Positions 46,688 to 58,052 of a stretch of DNA of 64,000 bases are shown here, in pieces. The translations under genes and the position numbers were made by a program. The stretch's first letter is position 1. Each line of letters begins with the position of its first letter. Under the pieces are notes generated by a model. It was not told where the DNA came from and ran no database searches. It saw only the letters and a list, made by a program, of their open reading frames with translations. The DNA is from Lepus europaeus (lineage: Eukaryota; Chordata; Mammalia; Lagomorpha; Leporidae): contig NC_084827.1 in assembly GCF_033115175.1 (NCBI RefSeq), positions 56,977,201-57,041,200 on the forward strand. The letters are read 5' to 3'.

Positions 46688-47186
46688 TGGGCTCGTCCTG
46701 TGAGGCCCACACTGTCGGCATGGTGAGGCGACAGCGTTCTTCCACAAGCAGCACTAGAGACAGTTTTGATGAGCATGTCTATTTATTAGCAGTTAGAACA
46801 AGCTTTTATAGGGCAGGTAAAGGGGAGTAGCTGGTTCAGGGTAGAACATTAATTCTATAGCATAAAGCTGATACTAGTGCTGCTATGCTTCTCCAATCAG
46901 CTTGAAGGTCACATAGCCAAGGTAGCCTTGCAGGTAGTCTTATGGGTCTGGGCCACACCCGGGAGCCATGTACCTAACTGATGATTACAAGGCCCCTCAA
47001 CAGGAAGTAGGGGTGGAGGAAATGTGCCTGGGGCCCCTGCTGCCTGCCAGCAGTCAGGTCTGGGTGGATCTCAGGGTGCTAAGTCCTCACCAGTATTTTC
47101 TGTGGGGAGCACGGTGTGCCACACCCTCTTGACCTCCTGGGAAGGCTAGGAAGGCAGTCTTCCAGCCAGGCACAGGATCATCCACA
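46688..47186 (-). mobile_element. solo LTR of an endogenous retrovirus, antisense
   Basis: This 499-bp segment has TG...CA ends when read on the minus strand, and a 4-bp TSD AATG at 46684-46687 and 47187-47190. On the minus strand a TATA box CCCTATAAAA (46804-46813) is followed only about 20 bp later by the poly(A) signal AATAAA (46782-46787). That compact layout is seen in some class II LTRs, whereas a 4-bp TSD would suggest class I. No internal retroviral sequence is adjacent. Confidence 0.7.
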
Positions 47187-47213
47187 AATGTTAGTGGATT
47201 TTCAAACCAACTT

Positions 47214-47463
47214 TAGTGGTTGACACTGTGCTGTAGTGAGTTACACCACCACCTGCAGCACTGATATCCCCACATAGACACCAGTTCAAGTCCCACCTGT
47301 TTGACTTCTGATCCAACTCCCTGCTAATGCACCTGGGAAAGCAGCAGAAGATGATCCACATACTCCAGCCATTGCAGCCATTTGGGGAGTGAATCAATAG
47401 ATACTCTTTTTCTTTCTTCCTCTCTGTAACTCTGCCTTTCAAATAAATAAAATATTTTTAAAA
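47214..47463 (+). mobile_element. CSINE with internal deletion
   Basis: Head TTGACACTGTGCTGTAGTG, then CCTGGGAAAGCAGCAGAAG joined early to ACTCCAGCCATTGCAGCC (the usual GGGCCCCTGCACCC part is missing) and an AAATAAATAAAATA tail. Confidence 0.86.
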
Positions 47464-48101
47464 AGAAAAAGAAAAAAAAAGAGCTTTGATGTGAAAGGTG
47501 AAGATGTAGAATGCATTCCTCTGAGTTTAGGTTCTGATATCAGCTAGAAAGTTTCAAAAATTTTATTTCATCAAATTTTTCAATTTCAACATCATTCAAT
47601 AAAACAATACTACTCTGGAAGATAAGATGGTGCACTGAACATCATTCTCCGAATAATTCTTGGATTATTATCAGTTTGATTATTGTGAAACATGATTCAA
47701 CTTACAACCCATGAAAACACTTTATGTTCCTTGTGTTCTGAATGCTTATTTATAGCAAATCCAATCAGTAATGCTTTTCTTAAAAAGTAGATGTATTCCT
47801 TAATCTACACTGGGTAATTTAGCTGATTTATCTGAGATTCAGCATTTTCTTATTTACATCTATTCAAACATTTTGAGTTTAAATGCACTTAGACAAATAA
47901 TTTAAAAATATGTTGTATTTTTAAATATCAACCAGGAAATCCATTCAAATTGCACTGTGAAGTGCAACATCCCATCCCATCTAACCAAGTCTACATCCAT
48001 GTGTTAATAGTGTCAAATGTTATGTTACAAATAATAGATCTTGCTTGACTAAGCTTTTGTTTTGAAATAATTATAGATTGATATACAACTGTAGACACAA
48101 T
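47464..48101. other. no recognised feature
   Basis: AT-rich DNA; no repeat or gene recognised. Confidence 0.5.
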
Positions 48102-48421
48102 GGGGGCTGGTGCCATGGCTCACTTGGTTAATCCTCCACCTGTGGCACTGGCATCCCATATGGGCGCTGGGTTCTAGTCTCAGTTGCTGCTCTTCCAGTC
48201 CAGCTCTCTGCTGTGGCCTGGGAAGGCAGTGGAGGATGGCCCAAGTTCTTGGGCCCCTGCACCCTCATGGGAAACCAGGAGGAGGCATCTGGCTCCTGGC
48301 TTCGGATTGGTGCAGCACTGGCCGTGACAGCCATTTGGGGGGTGAACCAATGGAAGGAAGACCTCTCTCTGTCTCTCTCTCTCACTATCTAAATCTATCT
48401 GTCAAATAAAAAAAAAAAAAA
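48102..48421 (+). mobile_element. CSINE, well preserved
   Basis: Head GGGGGCTGGTGCCATGGC, A-box-like TGGCTCACTTGG at 48116-48127, B-box-like GGTTCTAGTCT at 48170-48180, (CT)n block and an A14 tail. Confidence 0.94.
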
Positions 48422-48599
48422 GACAATGACGTGGAAACTCCAGGAATCCATTTCCAAGTCTTCACTAAAGGTAACACCCTTCAAAGCTATAGTACAGTGG
48501 TAAGCTTTTGTCACAGCTGTTAGCATGTCTGTTGGGACACCTTCATTTCATTATCACAGTGTATGCTTAGTTCTATTCCAATTCCAAATCTTTGCAAAT

Positions 48600-48750
48600 G
48601 TGCACCCTGGGAGGCAGACAGTGATGGTTCAAGAAATAGTGTTTCTGTTGCACATGTAGGAAATCTGGATTGATGGCACAGTTCCTAGTCATTTGGATGT
48701 GAACCAGGAGATAGGAGCTCAAGTTGTCTCTACCTCTGCCTCTAAAATAA
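48600..48750 (+). mobile_element. degraded CSINE 3' half
   Basis: GCACATGTAGGAAATCTGG, GTTCCTAGTCATTTGGATGTG and GCCTCTAAAATAACC follow the second half of the SINE. Head not recognisable. Confidence 0.5.
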
Positions 48751-49299
48751 CCATGGTCCACGAACACAGTTGGAATACTGATAGTGATAATATACAATAG
48801 TGATGATATCACATTACCATAGGGACCCTTTGTGGTTTCATTTACAGACACTTCTGCCACTGTTCCTACCATCACTTCTAATGCCATCCCTAACCTCAGC
48901 AAATCTCTTGAAACTTTTATTTTTTTAATTGTCTCAGCCCAATAATAATAAATAAATGTAACTATGAATTGTTTGAAACTGTTTTTTTTTGCTATCAGTA
49001 TGATTCACTGAGTACTCATTGTAGTTTGCTGTGCCTCAATAGTTAATTGTTTTTATATTGAAGTAGGAAGTACTGCAATCTGTTTACTATCCCCATTGAC
49101 ACAAATCCAATTTGGGTTATCAAAATAAGGCTGATATGAATAATCATGCAAAAGTTTTGTGTAGACAAATGAATAATAGTTGTATTTTTTATTTTATAAA
49201 AACCTAAAAAGCTAAATTTCACTGTGTCCCTAGAATTTAAAATCCCACCAACAAAACACACATGCATACACATACATACACATATTTCATTTTTCTACA
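48751..49299. other. no recognised feature; CA/TACA microsatellite at 49255-49285
   Basis: AT-rich DNA ending in an ACACATGCATACACATACAT tract. Confidence 0.5.
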
Positions 49300-50220
49300 T
49301 CATCCTCAAATTTTGTGACTTGTCACTATATATAAAATATTAGTCATTGTGAAGGATTTATAATAAAATCTCATTGTGGTTTAAATTTGCATTTCTCTGA
49401 CAGCTGATGCTGTTGAACACTTTTTCATGAACATATTTGCAATCTCTAAAAGTGTCATGTTTTTCAGATTAATGTATTTCATGCCTTTCGCCCATTTTGC
49501 AATTCAATTGTTTGAATATCTACTATTAAATTTAAAGGTAATCTTATTCATTTATATGTATACTGATTAGGCCCAGTGACAGGTATATATTTGCAAATAT
49601 TTCCTCCCAGAGTTTACCTTGTGTTTTCATCTCTTAACAGTGTCTTTTATGGAAAAAATACAAGTATTGTAAATTTAATGAGGTCCAATATGTCATTTTT
49701 TTCTTATAGATCGTGCTTCGTTTCCCAAAGATTTCAAGCCTGAGAATTCTTTGTCAAACCCTAGATACTAAAGATTTTGTTTGTTCTTTTGTAGAAAAGC
49801 TTTATGTTTTATGCATTATATTTAAGTCTCTTATCTAAATTATTAACTTTTTAATAGATTATGACAATTAGAGAAAGAGAATTTTGGGGGCTCATAGATG
49901 TCTAATTGTTCTATCACTGTTTGGTAAAAAAAAAAAAAAAAAAAAAAAAAACAACTACCCTTCAACAATTGAGTTGATTTTTGTAAGAAGATCATGTGTG
50001 TATTTGTATGGTCTATTTTTAGAATCTTTCTTTATTGTTGTCCATGTGTTTGTACTTCTTCAAAAAATCTACTCTTTTGAGTCCTATATCTATGTATTAG
50101 GTTTCTATATTGGGCAGAGGATTCTTTTCACTTCATTCTGCTTTCCAAACACAGTTTTAACTCTTCTAAGTACTGCAGTTTTCCATGCTGTTTTCACCAT
50201 AACTATTTATGTTTACAAAA
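49300..50220 (-). mobile_element. old L1 ORF2, antisense
   Basis: AATCTCATTGTGGTTTAAAT, TTGCATTTCTCTGACAGC, TTTGCAAATATTTCCTCCC and GAGTTGATTTTTGTAAGAAG follow the reverse complement of L1 ORF2. A pure A26 run at 49926-49951 interrupts it. The 159-codon plus-strand frame at 49884-50363 is explained by this. Confidence 0.75.
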
Positions 50221-50229
50221 TTAACAAAA

Positions 50230-50365
50230 GGAGGCTTTTGTTGTGCAGGGATTTTCACCACCATCTGCATGCAATGTGGTCATCCTATACGGGATCACTG
50301 GTTCCAGTCCCTGCTGTTCTGCTTCCAGTGCAGCTCCCCTCTGACGTGTGTGCAGACATGTAGAC
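50230..50365 (+). mobile_element. degraded CSINE fragment
   Basis: TTGTGCAGGGATTTTCACC to CTTCCAGTGCAGCTCCCCTC follows the 5' half of a CSINE with heavy divergence. Confidence 0.5.
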
Positions 50366-50366
50366 C

Positions 50367-50886
50367 AATGGAAGACAACAGAAACTCAAGACATCAAGCT
50401 ACACATCTACAACCAACTTAGTTTTGACAAAGGAGCCAAAATCAATCCCTGAAGCAAGGTAGTCTCTTCAACAGATGATACTGGGAAAACTGGATCTCTG
50501 TAGAAGTATGAAGCAAGACCCCTACCTTACACCTTACAAAAAAATCCACTCAAAATGGATCAAAGACCTAAATCTATGACATGATACAATCAAATTATTA
50601 GAGAACATTGGGTGAACCCTGCCAGACATTGGCATAGGCAAAGATTTCTTGGAAAAAGCCCCAGAAACACAGGTGATCAAAGCCAAAGTTGACAAGTGGG
50701 ATTACATTGAATTCAGTAGCTTCTGCACTGCAGAGGAAGCATTCGGCAAAGTGAAGAGGCAATTGACAGAATGGGAGAAAGTACTTGCGAGCTATTCAAC
50801 TGATAACGGATTAATATCCTGAATATATAAAGAGCGCAAGAAATTCAACAACAACAAAATAAACAATCCAGTTTAGAAATGGGTAC
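50367..50886 (+). mobile_element. L1 ORF2 3' region
   Basis: Contains AGTCTCTTCAACAGATGATA, CTGGGAAAACTGGATCTCTG, ACAAGTGGGATTACATTGAA and AATATATAAAGAGCGCAAG, in the order of L1 ORF2 on the plus strand. In-frame stops are present. Confidence 0.85.
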
Positions 50887-51144
50887 TGGGGCCAGTGCTG
50901 TGCCACAGTGAGTGCAGCTGCCACCTGCAGTGCCAGATTTCCATATGGGTGCCAGTTTGAGTCCCAGCTGCTTCATTTCTGATCCAGCTCTCTGCTGTAG
51001 TCTTAGAAAGCAGTATAAGGTGACCCAAATACTTAGGCCCCTGCACCCATTTGGGAGACCTGGATGAAGCTCCTGGCTCCTAGCTTCAGATTGGCCCATC
51101 TCTGGCCTTTGTGGCCATCTAGGGAGTAAACCAGCAGATCGAAG

Positions 51145-51193
<49 letters not shown>

Positions 51194-51249
51194 TCTCTGC
51201 CTCTCTGTAAATCTGCCTTTCCAATAAATTAATAAGTAAATCTTAAAAA
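50887..51249 (+). mobile_element. CSINE with (CT)n expansion
   Basis: Head GGGGCCAGTGCTGTGCCAC, CCATATGGGTGCCAGTTTG, a (CT)n run at about 51148-51190 and a tail AATAAATTAATAAGTAAATC. It interrupts the L1 at AAATGGG. Confidence 0.94.
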
Positions 51250-52195
51250 ATGGGCAAAAGACTTGAACAACCATTTTTCAAAAGAGGGAATCCAAATAAC
51301 CAGCAGACACTTGAAAAAATGCTCAGGATTACTAGCCATCAGGGAAATGCAAATCAAAATCACAATGAGGTTTTATCTCACCCCAGTTAGAAGGGCATTC
51401 ATGCAGAAATCAACAACAAATGCTGGCAAGGATGTGGAGGACAAAGGTACCCTAATCTACTGTTTGTGGGAATGTAAACTGGTGTAGTCACTGTGGAAGA
51501 CAGTGTGGAAATACCACAGAAATCTGAATATAGACCTCCCATATGATGCAGACATCCCACTCCTGGAAATTTATCAAAGCAAATGAGATCAGCTTAGTGA
51601 AGAGTTATCTGTACCCCATGTTTACTGCAGCTTAATTCACAACAGTTAAGATATGGAGTCAAGCCAGATGTCTGTCAACTGAACACTGGATAAAGAAATT
51701 ATGGGATATATAAACCATGGGATATTACACAGGGTTAAAAAATGAAATCCTGTCATTTGCAACAGAATGAATGCAATTAAAGACAAATGCTGTATGTTCT
51801 CCCTGATCTTCCGTAACTCATAGAGTACTTAAAAGGTAAACTATAGTAGTTAAATTGACATTTTCAGATGCAATTACTTTGAACAGCCCTTGTCTTGACT
51901 GTTGAGGAACAGTTTTTTGTTTTTTTTTTTTTTCCATGTTATTTGTTCAGCTTTTTACTTAATGTAGGGTTACTCTTATGCATACAAAGTTAATTGAAAA
52001 TAGATCTTAGTAAAAGAACAAGAACGGTAATAGAAGAGGGAGGAGAAAGAAGAGTGAGAGTATGAGTGGGAGGGAGGGTCAGGTGGGAAGAATCACTTAT
52101 GTGCCTAAATTTCTATTTAGGAAATGCATGAAGTTTGCATACCTTAAATAAATGTTTCTTGGTTCAAAAATATCACAAACATCTTAAGTAAAAAA
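51250..52195 (+). mobile_element. L1 ORF2 C-terminal region and 3' UTR
   Basis: A plus-strand reading at 51263-51487 gives the L1 ORF2 C-terminal segment (HLKKCSGLLAIREMQIKI). It continues through AACTGGTGTAGTCACTGTGG and ATGCAATTAAAGACAAATGC to a 3' UTR with AGGAACAGTTTTTTG, a G-rich GGGAGGGAGGGTC block and a poly(A) ending at 52207. Disrupted by stops. Confidence 0.85.
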
Positions 52196-52214
52196 AAAAA
52201 AAAAAAAGCAAAAA

Positions 52215-52335
52215 GCCCAAGATATTTGTCTTTTTGGGACTGACTTATTTCACTAAGTATGATGGTTTTCAATTGCATCCATTTTATCGCAAAAAAAAAA
52301 AATCCAAATATCATATTTTTCCTTATAGATGGTAG
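52215..52335 (-). mobile_element. old L1 ORF2 fragment, antisense
   Basis: TTTTTGGGACTGACTTATTTC and ACTAAGTATGATGGTTTTCA are the reverse complement of the L1 ORF2 end. Confidence 0.6.
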
Positions 52336-52789
52336 TTAATATAGAGTTCAAAAAATATATTTAAGAATGTTAATTGGCATCTTATGATTTGATTACTGTT
52401 TTTAGCAGTGATGCTATGGGACAGTTTTCTATGTTTTTACTTACTGAATATTATAGTCAGTGGTGCAATAAGCCTATGATGATAAAGAAAATTGAAATAA
52501 TGGTTTTGCAAAAATTAAAGAAAAAAGCAATGAAGAAAGGAGGGGACTTGAGGTTGAGGGAGAAAGGGAGAAAGGAAAGTATGATTTGTTTTCTTAGAAT
52601 TGTATTTATAAAATCTGTTCTCTTTATATTTAATATTTTTAAAAGGAAACAAACTAAAAACTTTCTTTGCTGAGATTTTTCTACAAATTGCATTAACAAC
52701 CTATGTATGCATTGTTACTTCTTTCACTCTATAAATGAGAAACAGCTCTCAATTTACCGTCTTAATTAGTTTTTCATTTTTCATCCACA
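52336..52789. other. no recognised feature
   Basis: AT-rich DNA with overlapping 99- and 80-codon frames on opposite strands, no family recognised. It may be part of the surrounding L1 mosaic. Confidence 0.4.
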
Positions 52790-53935
52790 GGTCCTATACA
52801 TATTTTCATAGGTGAAACTAAGCATTTGATTTTCTTTGGAGTGACCATCCTTTCAGTTTTTCATTTGTCCAAGATCATTTTTAGCATTATAGAAATTCAA
52901 TCAATTTTTGCATGTTAACATTATACCCGATAATCTTTATGAATGCACATATTAGTTCTACAATATTTGGGATGTGTACTCATTGCACTTTTCTACATAC
53001 ATGATTAAAATTCTACAAAGGAAGATTTATTGCTTCCATTCCACTCTGCATGTCATTTTTATTTCCTACTTTATTCCAGAGGCTAGACATCACGGTCCTA
53101 CTGAATATGATTAGTGCATATCTCTTTTGTTCATAATCTTATGAGCCAGCATTTGTCTTTGTATTCATTAAGTATGTTAGCTGTAGTGATTGTTTTTGTT
53201 TGCATGTATGTGCACTTTACTAGTTTGTAATTTCTGTTTTTCTGAAAGGTTTTACTATCTATAAGGGATGGATCTTGTCAATTGTTTTAATGTAATCAGT
53301 TAACTTGCTAATACTATGAATTATGCTGATTGCTTTACTGAAGCTGAAGCAGCCTTGCATACTTCGATGCATTCATTTGGTTGATTGTGTTGCATAATAT
53401 TTATTCATTACTAGATTCACTATAAAATAGTAGTTTTATATCGAAATTCATTAGATTTGCTTTGTTTTTATATCTTCTTGTTACATTGACTTTGATATTT
53501 TTATCAGAATAAAAAGGCCCTCATGAATATGCTGGTAATTATTTCCTCTTTCATTTACTGCAAGAAATTATAGAGATTTGATAGTAATCCTGCCTTAAAT
53601 GTTTGGTAGAATTCTCAAGGAAAGTCATTACGATCTTTAGATTTATTAATAGGAAAGGTTTTAATTATAAAATCAAGTTTATTTTTTTTCCTTGCTTGAA
53701 TTTTGAAAATTTGTGGTTTCCAGGAATTGGTCAATTTCTTGTCAGCAAATTTATGAGAATAGACTTATTATCGTAAATCTTTACCCTTTTATATTGTTTT
53801 TAATGAATATGAAATCTGATCTGATTTTTTTGTTGTTTCCCTTATGATGCTGGTGATTTTTTTTATCTTAGCCTTATTACTGTTTTCTTAATTGTTTTGG
53901 ATTTTTCAAAGTAACAGATTTCATTTCAGGTATTT
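52790..53935 (-). mobile_element. old L1 ORF2, antisense, part 1
   Basis: GAGGCTAGACATCACGGTCC, TTACTGAAGCTGAAGCAGCC, TTGGTAGAATTCTCAAGGAA and TTTTGGATTTTTCAAAGTAAC lie in the order of the reverse complement of L1 ORF2. Highly diverged. Confidence 0.65.
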
Positions 53936-54164
53936 ATTTTTATTTATTTTTTGACAGGCAGAGTGGACAGGGAGAGACAGAGAGAAAGGTCTTCCTTTGC
54001 CTTTGGTTCACCCTCCAATGGCCGCTGTGGCCGGAGCTCTGCAACTGGCGCACCGCGCTGATCCGAAGCCAGGAGCCAGGTGCTTCTCCTGGTCTCTCAT
54101 GTGGGTGCAGGACCCAAGGACTTGGGCCATCCTCCACTGCACTCCCGGGCCACAGCAGAGAGCT
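53936..54164 (-). mobile_element. 5'-truncated CSINE, antisense
   Basis: TSD GGTATTT is at 53929-53935 and 54165-54171. Tail, GTCTTCCTTTGCCTTTGG and GCGCACCGCGCTGATCCG to CACAGCAGAGAGCT. The B box and head are missing. The sequence resembles the GC-rich young subfamily. Confidence 0.92.
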
Positions 54165-55273
54165 GGTATTTCTTGTTTCTTTTTTTCTTTTTATTAATTT
54201 TGTTCTTCCTTCTGGTTAATTTTTTGTGTGTGTGTTGTCCTATATAGACACTTAGATTTTTCATTTAACACCTTCCCTTTATTTTTATACTGGTACTCAT
54301 GTCCACAAATTCTCCCTTCATTAATGTTTTCAGCTGTGCCTCACATACACTGATATCTTCATCCCATTCACTTTCATGACTTCATTTCCTTTCAGTTTTC
54401 ATCTTTGAGCCATGGATTCTTTAGGAGGGTATGCTTTAATTTCCAAGTTCTTAGATAGTTTCTTGTCTTTATTATCAGTTACTAGTTTTATTCTATTGTT
54501 AGAGAACTTATTCACATGATATAAAATATTGCAAATACATTGATGCTAATTTTATTTGCCTGGATATTATTTATATTGGTAAACGTTCAATGTGTTCCTG
54601 GAATTATGTTTCATTGTTGAATGGAATGTTGTATTCACATCAATTAGATACTGTTGCTTGTTTTTATTACTCGTATCCTTTATAACCTTGCTGATAAAAG
54701 TCCAATTATCCTCACAGGGGTAGTTTTGATATATCCAGTTAAAATTGTAGATTTTTCTATCTTTCATTTCACTTCTATTTTACTTCTTCATCTGCTTTGG
54801 AGCTGCACTGCTTAGAGTATATGCATTTAGGAACAACAACCTTCTATGAGGATTGGTCATTTTATTATATATGAAGTCCTTTTGTATCTCCAGTGATTTT
54901 TTTAATCCCTAATTCTATTTGATCATCTAGTAATTTAGAAACTCCTTTCTATATTAAGTTTTAAAAGTTAAAATTAACCAGATATATTTTTTCTCATTCT
55001 TCTACTTTCATCCTACCCGTTTTGCTCCATTTGAAGTGAGTTTTGTAAATACTGTATATTAGGGACAGTGTAGGTTTTAAAATTTGTATTATTACTCTTC
55101 CAACCTCTTTCTCTATTTTTACCATTTAGATTCATGGTAATCTTTGATATTGGGAGAAATGTATCTGAAATTTTTAATTTGCTTTTTGTTGCTTTCTCTG
55201 TCACCCTCTCTTTTCTCTTCATATTTCTATGGGTCACTCAAACATTTTTAGTTTATTATCTCCACTCATAGTA
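54165..55273 (-). mobile_element. old L1 ORF2, antisense, part 2
   Basis: GCCATGGATTCTTTAGGAGG, AATTTCCAAGTTCTTAGATAG, TTGCTGATAAAAGTCC-like and GGAGCTGCACTGCTTAGAG continue the L1 in reverse complement. Confidence 0.65.
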
Positions 55274-55578
55274 CTTTTTGGAAAGATTTATTTATTTATT
55301 TATTTACTTGAAAGTCAGAGTTACAGAGAGAGAGGGAGAGAGGTCTTGATGCACTGGTTCATGCCCTACATGGCCACAACTGCCAGGGCTGAGCTGTACA
55401 AAGCAGGAATCACACACCTGGGTGACAGGGCCCCAAGTACTTTGGGTCATCTGCTGCTTTTCCTAGGCCATTAGCAGGGAACTGGATTGGAAATTGAGCA
55501 TCCAGGAGTTGAACTGGCACCACATGGGATGCAGGCATTGCAGGAAGTAGAAGTACCCGCTGTACTATAATGCCAACC
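55274..55578 (-). mobile_element. CSINE, antisense
   Basis: Tail AGATTTATTTATTTATTTAT, GAGAGGTCTTGATGCACTGG, GGCACCACATGGGATGCAGGC and a weak head. Confidence 0.87.
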
Positions 55579-57440
55579 TTCATTTACAGCACTTTTGAGT
55601 GTGACATTTTCATAGTGCCTCAAAGGCACCTCTTGGTAATACTATATACCTATGTGCTGTCACTCTGCCTAACTCAGGTATGGAATCATTCCCATTAGAA
55701 CTCTTTGCTTTTCAAAGTTTTAGTTATCGTTGTCTTGAATATCAGATGATGTTATGAATTTTGCTTCTATAATCATATAATTTGGGAAACTCATTAGAGA
55801 AATGATACTCTAATACAAGCATCCCCATCTCTGTTTTCTTCTGTCTTCAGATGTTCCAAGACTCATTGTTTTATGGTTTCTTTTCCGACTGAAGTGTTTC
55901 TTTCTGCTATGTACTAAAGGTTGGTGTGGTTTTGGTAGATTATTTTAGTTCTACTTCACCTGGCACTGCTTTTATTTTCTCTTTCCTCAAGAATAGTTTT
56001 GTCAGGTGCACTATATGTGGTGGATATTTTCTTATTTTTAATACTTAAAAATATTCACCACTTCTTTCTGGATTCCATGGTTTCAGCTAAGAAATTTTTT
56101 CTCTCAGTTGGTGTTTCCCAATAAGCAATCCACCATTTATCTCTGACTAATCTCACAATTTCTCTTTTGTTTAGAATTCTCACAATTTTGACTGGTGCTG
56201 GAATGAATTTCTTTATTCTATTTAACATTGCTCAGCTTTCTGAATTTCTGATCTGATATCTTTCATAAAATCAACTGAATTTTCAGCCATATTTCTCCAA
56301 ATCCTCTATTAGCTCTACTCTATTTCTATTCTTCCTATGAGATTCCACTAATATGAATTTTGGATATTTTTAATTGGCCCACAGCTCTCCATTTGTTTTT
56401 GTTCTCTGTGTTCTTGCTGTAGGTCAGATTAAGTAAGTATTTAAATAAATTATGTGGAGCCATCTTCATGTTCCCTGGTTCTGCCTTCTGTTAGCCCTAA
56501 CTTTACCAATGGGCACATCCAGTAATTTCATTCTTTTAGACTCTGTTATTTAATTTTTCCACTTCCTATCTTCCATGTAATTCATTTTTATTTTAACTTT
56601 GACATCTTGCTGAGATTTTTTTATTTGTTTCAACAGAATCTGTAACTGCTGAATCAATTTTCAAAATGATTATATAAAATCCTAATTTGAAAACTCAAAC
56701 ATCTGACTCATTTTGATTTTCAGGTGAAGTGATGATCTTTTCTGATTCATGTTGTGACTTCTTTCAACCTGTATGACAGGTGATCATCTATTCTCTGCTG
56801 AGCATTTTGACTCATATTGAAGGAAATCTCAGATCACATTTAATTATTTTATCTTATGCAATAACTCTGTGTAGGGTTTAACTGTAAGTTCTGACTGTGG
56901 CTTCTATGACACTCTAATTTTCAGAGCATTTTTCAGGCAGCTTGTTGTGCTTATTTGACTTCATGCTGTAGAGCTCTTTCTGGTCCCCTCTGATGGTGCC
57001 TGTGGAGATGAGGAGAGCTCCCTCTGGCTATAATGCCCTGTGTCTCACAGGGGATAAGTCAGTCTCTAGGTCCCAAGGCAGCAGAAGGCGACAGTGGGTG
57101 AGTTGTATTGTTTGTTCAGATGGCTGCTTTTTATGGCACTTGGAAGCATGGTGTTTATGTGTGGAGGAGGAGAGTTTTCATCCCACAGCGGTAGATTTTC
57201 CCTGGAGAGGAGACCTGCCAGTAGTGATATTCCCTTTCCTGTGCTTCCCACCTGTGTGGTTTTTCTGGGTAAGGGAAGGGAGTCTCGGGCCCAGCAGCAA
57301 AGGAGAAACTCTACTTATTGCCAGCGCAGTTTCCCGTAGATCATACTTTACAAATATACAGATGTATTTGAGACTTACTGTGGGTCAATGACTCCCATTC
57401 AATGAAGAAGCCTGTGTACTTGGGTCGCCTTGTGTTCTTT
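55579..57440 (-). mobile_element. old L1 5' half, antisense, part 3
   Basis: TTTCTGGATTCCATGGTTTC, CAATTTCTCTTTTGTTTAGA, GCATTTTTCAGGCAGC and a less AT-rich end from about 56950 fit the antisense ORF1/5' region of old L1M-type elements. The 132-codon plus-strand frame at 56993-57391 falls here and is not taken as a gene. The right edge is approximate. Confidence 0.55.
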
Positions 57441-57556
57441 AGTTGGGAGTCACCAAAACCTGGCCAGCCTCCATTTTTCTCTTGGGTGTAAGGTCTTCAG
57501 ACACACTATTGCTGTGTTTTCCTTCCAGCCCAGAGTCCTATCCCTTGATACCTTTT

Positions 57557-57675
57557 TTTTTTTTTAATTAAACTTTTATTTAATGAATATAAATTTCCAA
57601 AGTACAGCTTATGGGTTACAATGGCTTCCCCCTCCCAAAACTTCCCTCCCTCCCACAACTCTCCCCTTTCCCGCT
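57557..57675 (-). mobile_element. 119-bp rabbit-type L1 3' end, antisense
   Basis: TSD CCTTGATACCTTTT is at 57543-57556 and 57676-57689. Reads TAAACTTTTATTTAATG, AATTTCCAAAGTACAGC and a C-rich block. It is only the last hundred or so bases of L1, an extreme 5' truncation. Confidence 0.94.
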
Positions 57676-57703
57676 CCTTGATACCTTTTAAAAGTTCTTT
57701 GGG

Positions 57704-58038
57704 GGTCGGCGCCGTGGCTTTAACAGGCTAATCCTCCACCTTGTAGTGCCGGCACACCAGGTTCTAGTCCCGGTTGGGGTGCCGGATTCTATCCTGGTTG
57801 CCCCTCTTCCAGGCCAGCTCTCTGCTATGGCCCGGGAAGGCAGTGGAGGATGGCCCAAGTGCTTGGGCCCTGCACCCGCATGGGAGACCAGGAGAAGCAC
57901 CTGGCTCCTGCCATCGGATCAGCGTGGTGCGCCGGCCACAGCGGCCATTGGAGGGTGAACCAACGGCAAAAAGGAAGACCCTTCTCTCTGTCTCTCTCTC
58001 TCTCTCACTATCCACTCTGACTGTCAAAAGGAAAAAAA
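57704..58038 (+). mobile_element. CSINE with duplicated B-box segment
   Basis: Perfect 14-bp TSD AAAAGTTCTTTGGG is at 57690-57703 and 58039-58052. Head GGTCGGCGCCGTGGC. Two B-box-like blocks follow: GGTTCTAGTCC at 57760-57770 and GGATTCTATCC at 57784-57794, about 24 bp apart. GC-rich centre (GTGCGCCGGCC), (CT)n block and A tail. Confidence 0.95.
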
Positions 58039-58052
58039 AAAAGTTCTTTGGG

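Noticed and set aside
49884-50363. 159-codon plus-strand ORF
   Set aside because: It reads a poly(A) run as poly-Lys, then antisense L1, then a degraded CSINE.
56993-57391. 132-codon plus-strand ORF
   Set aside because: It falls in the antisense 5' region of an old L1, and overlapping frames on both strands show no domain.
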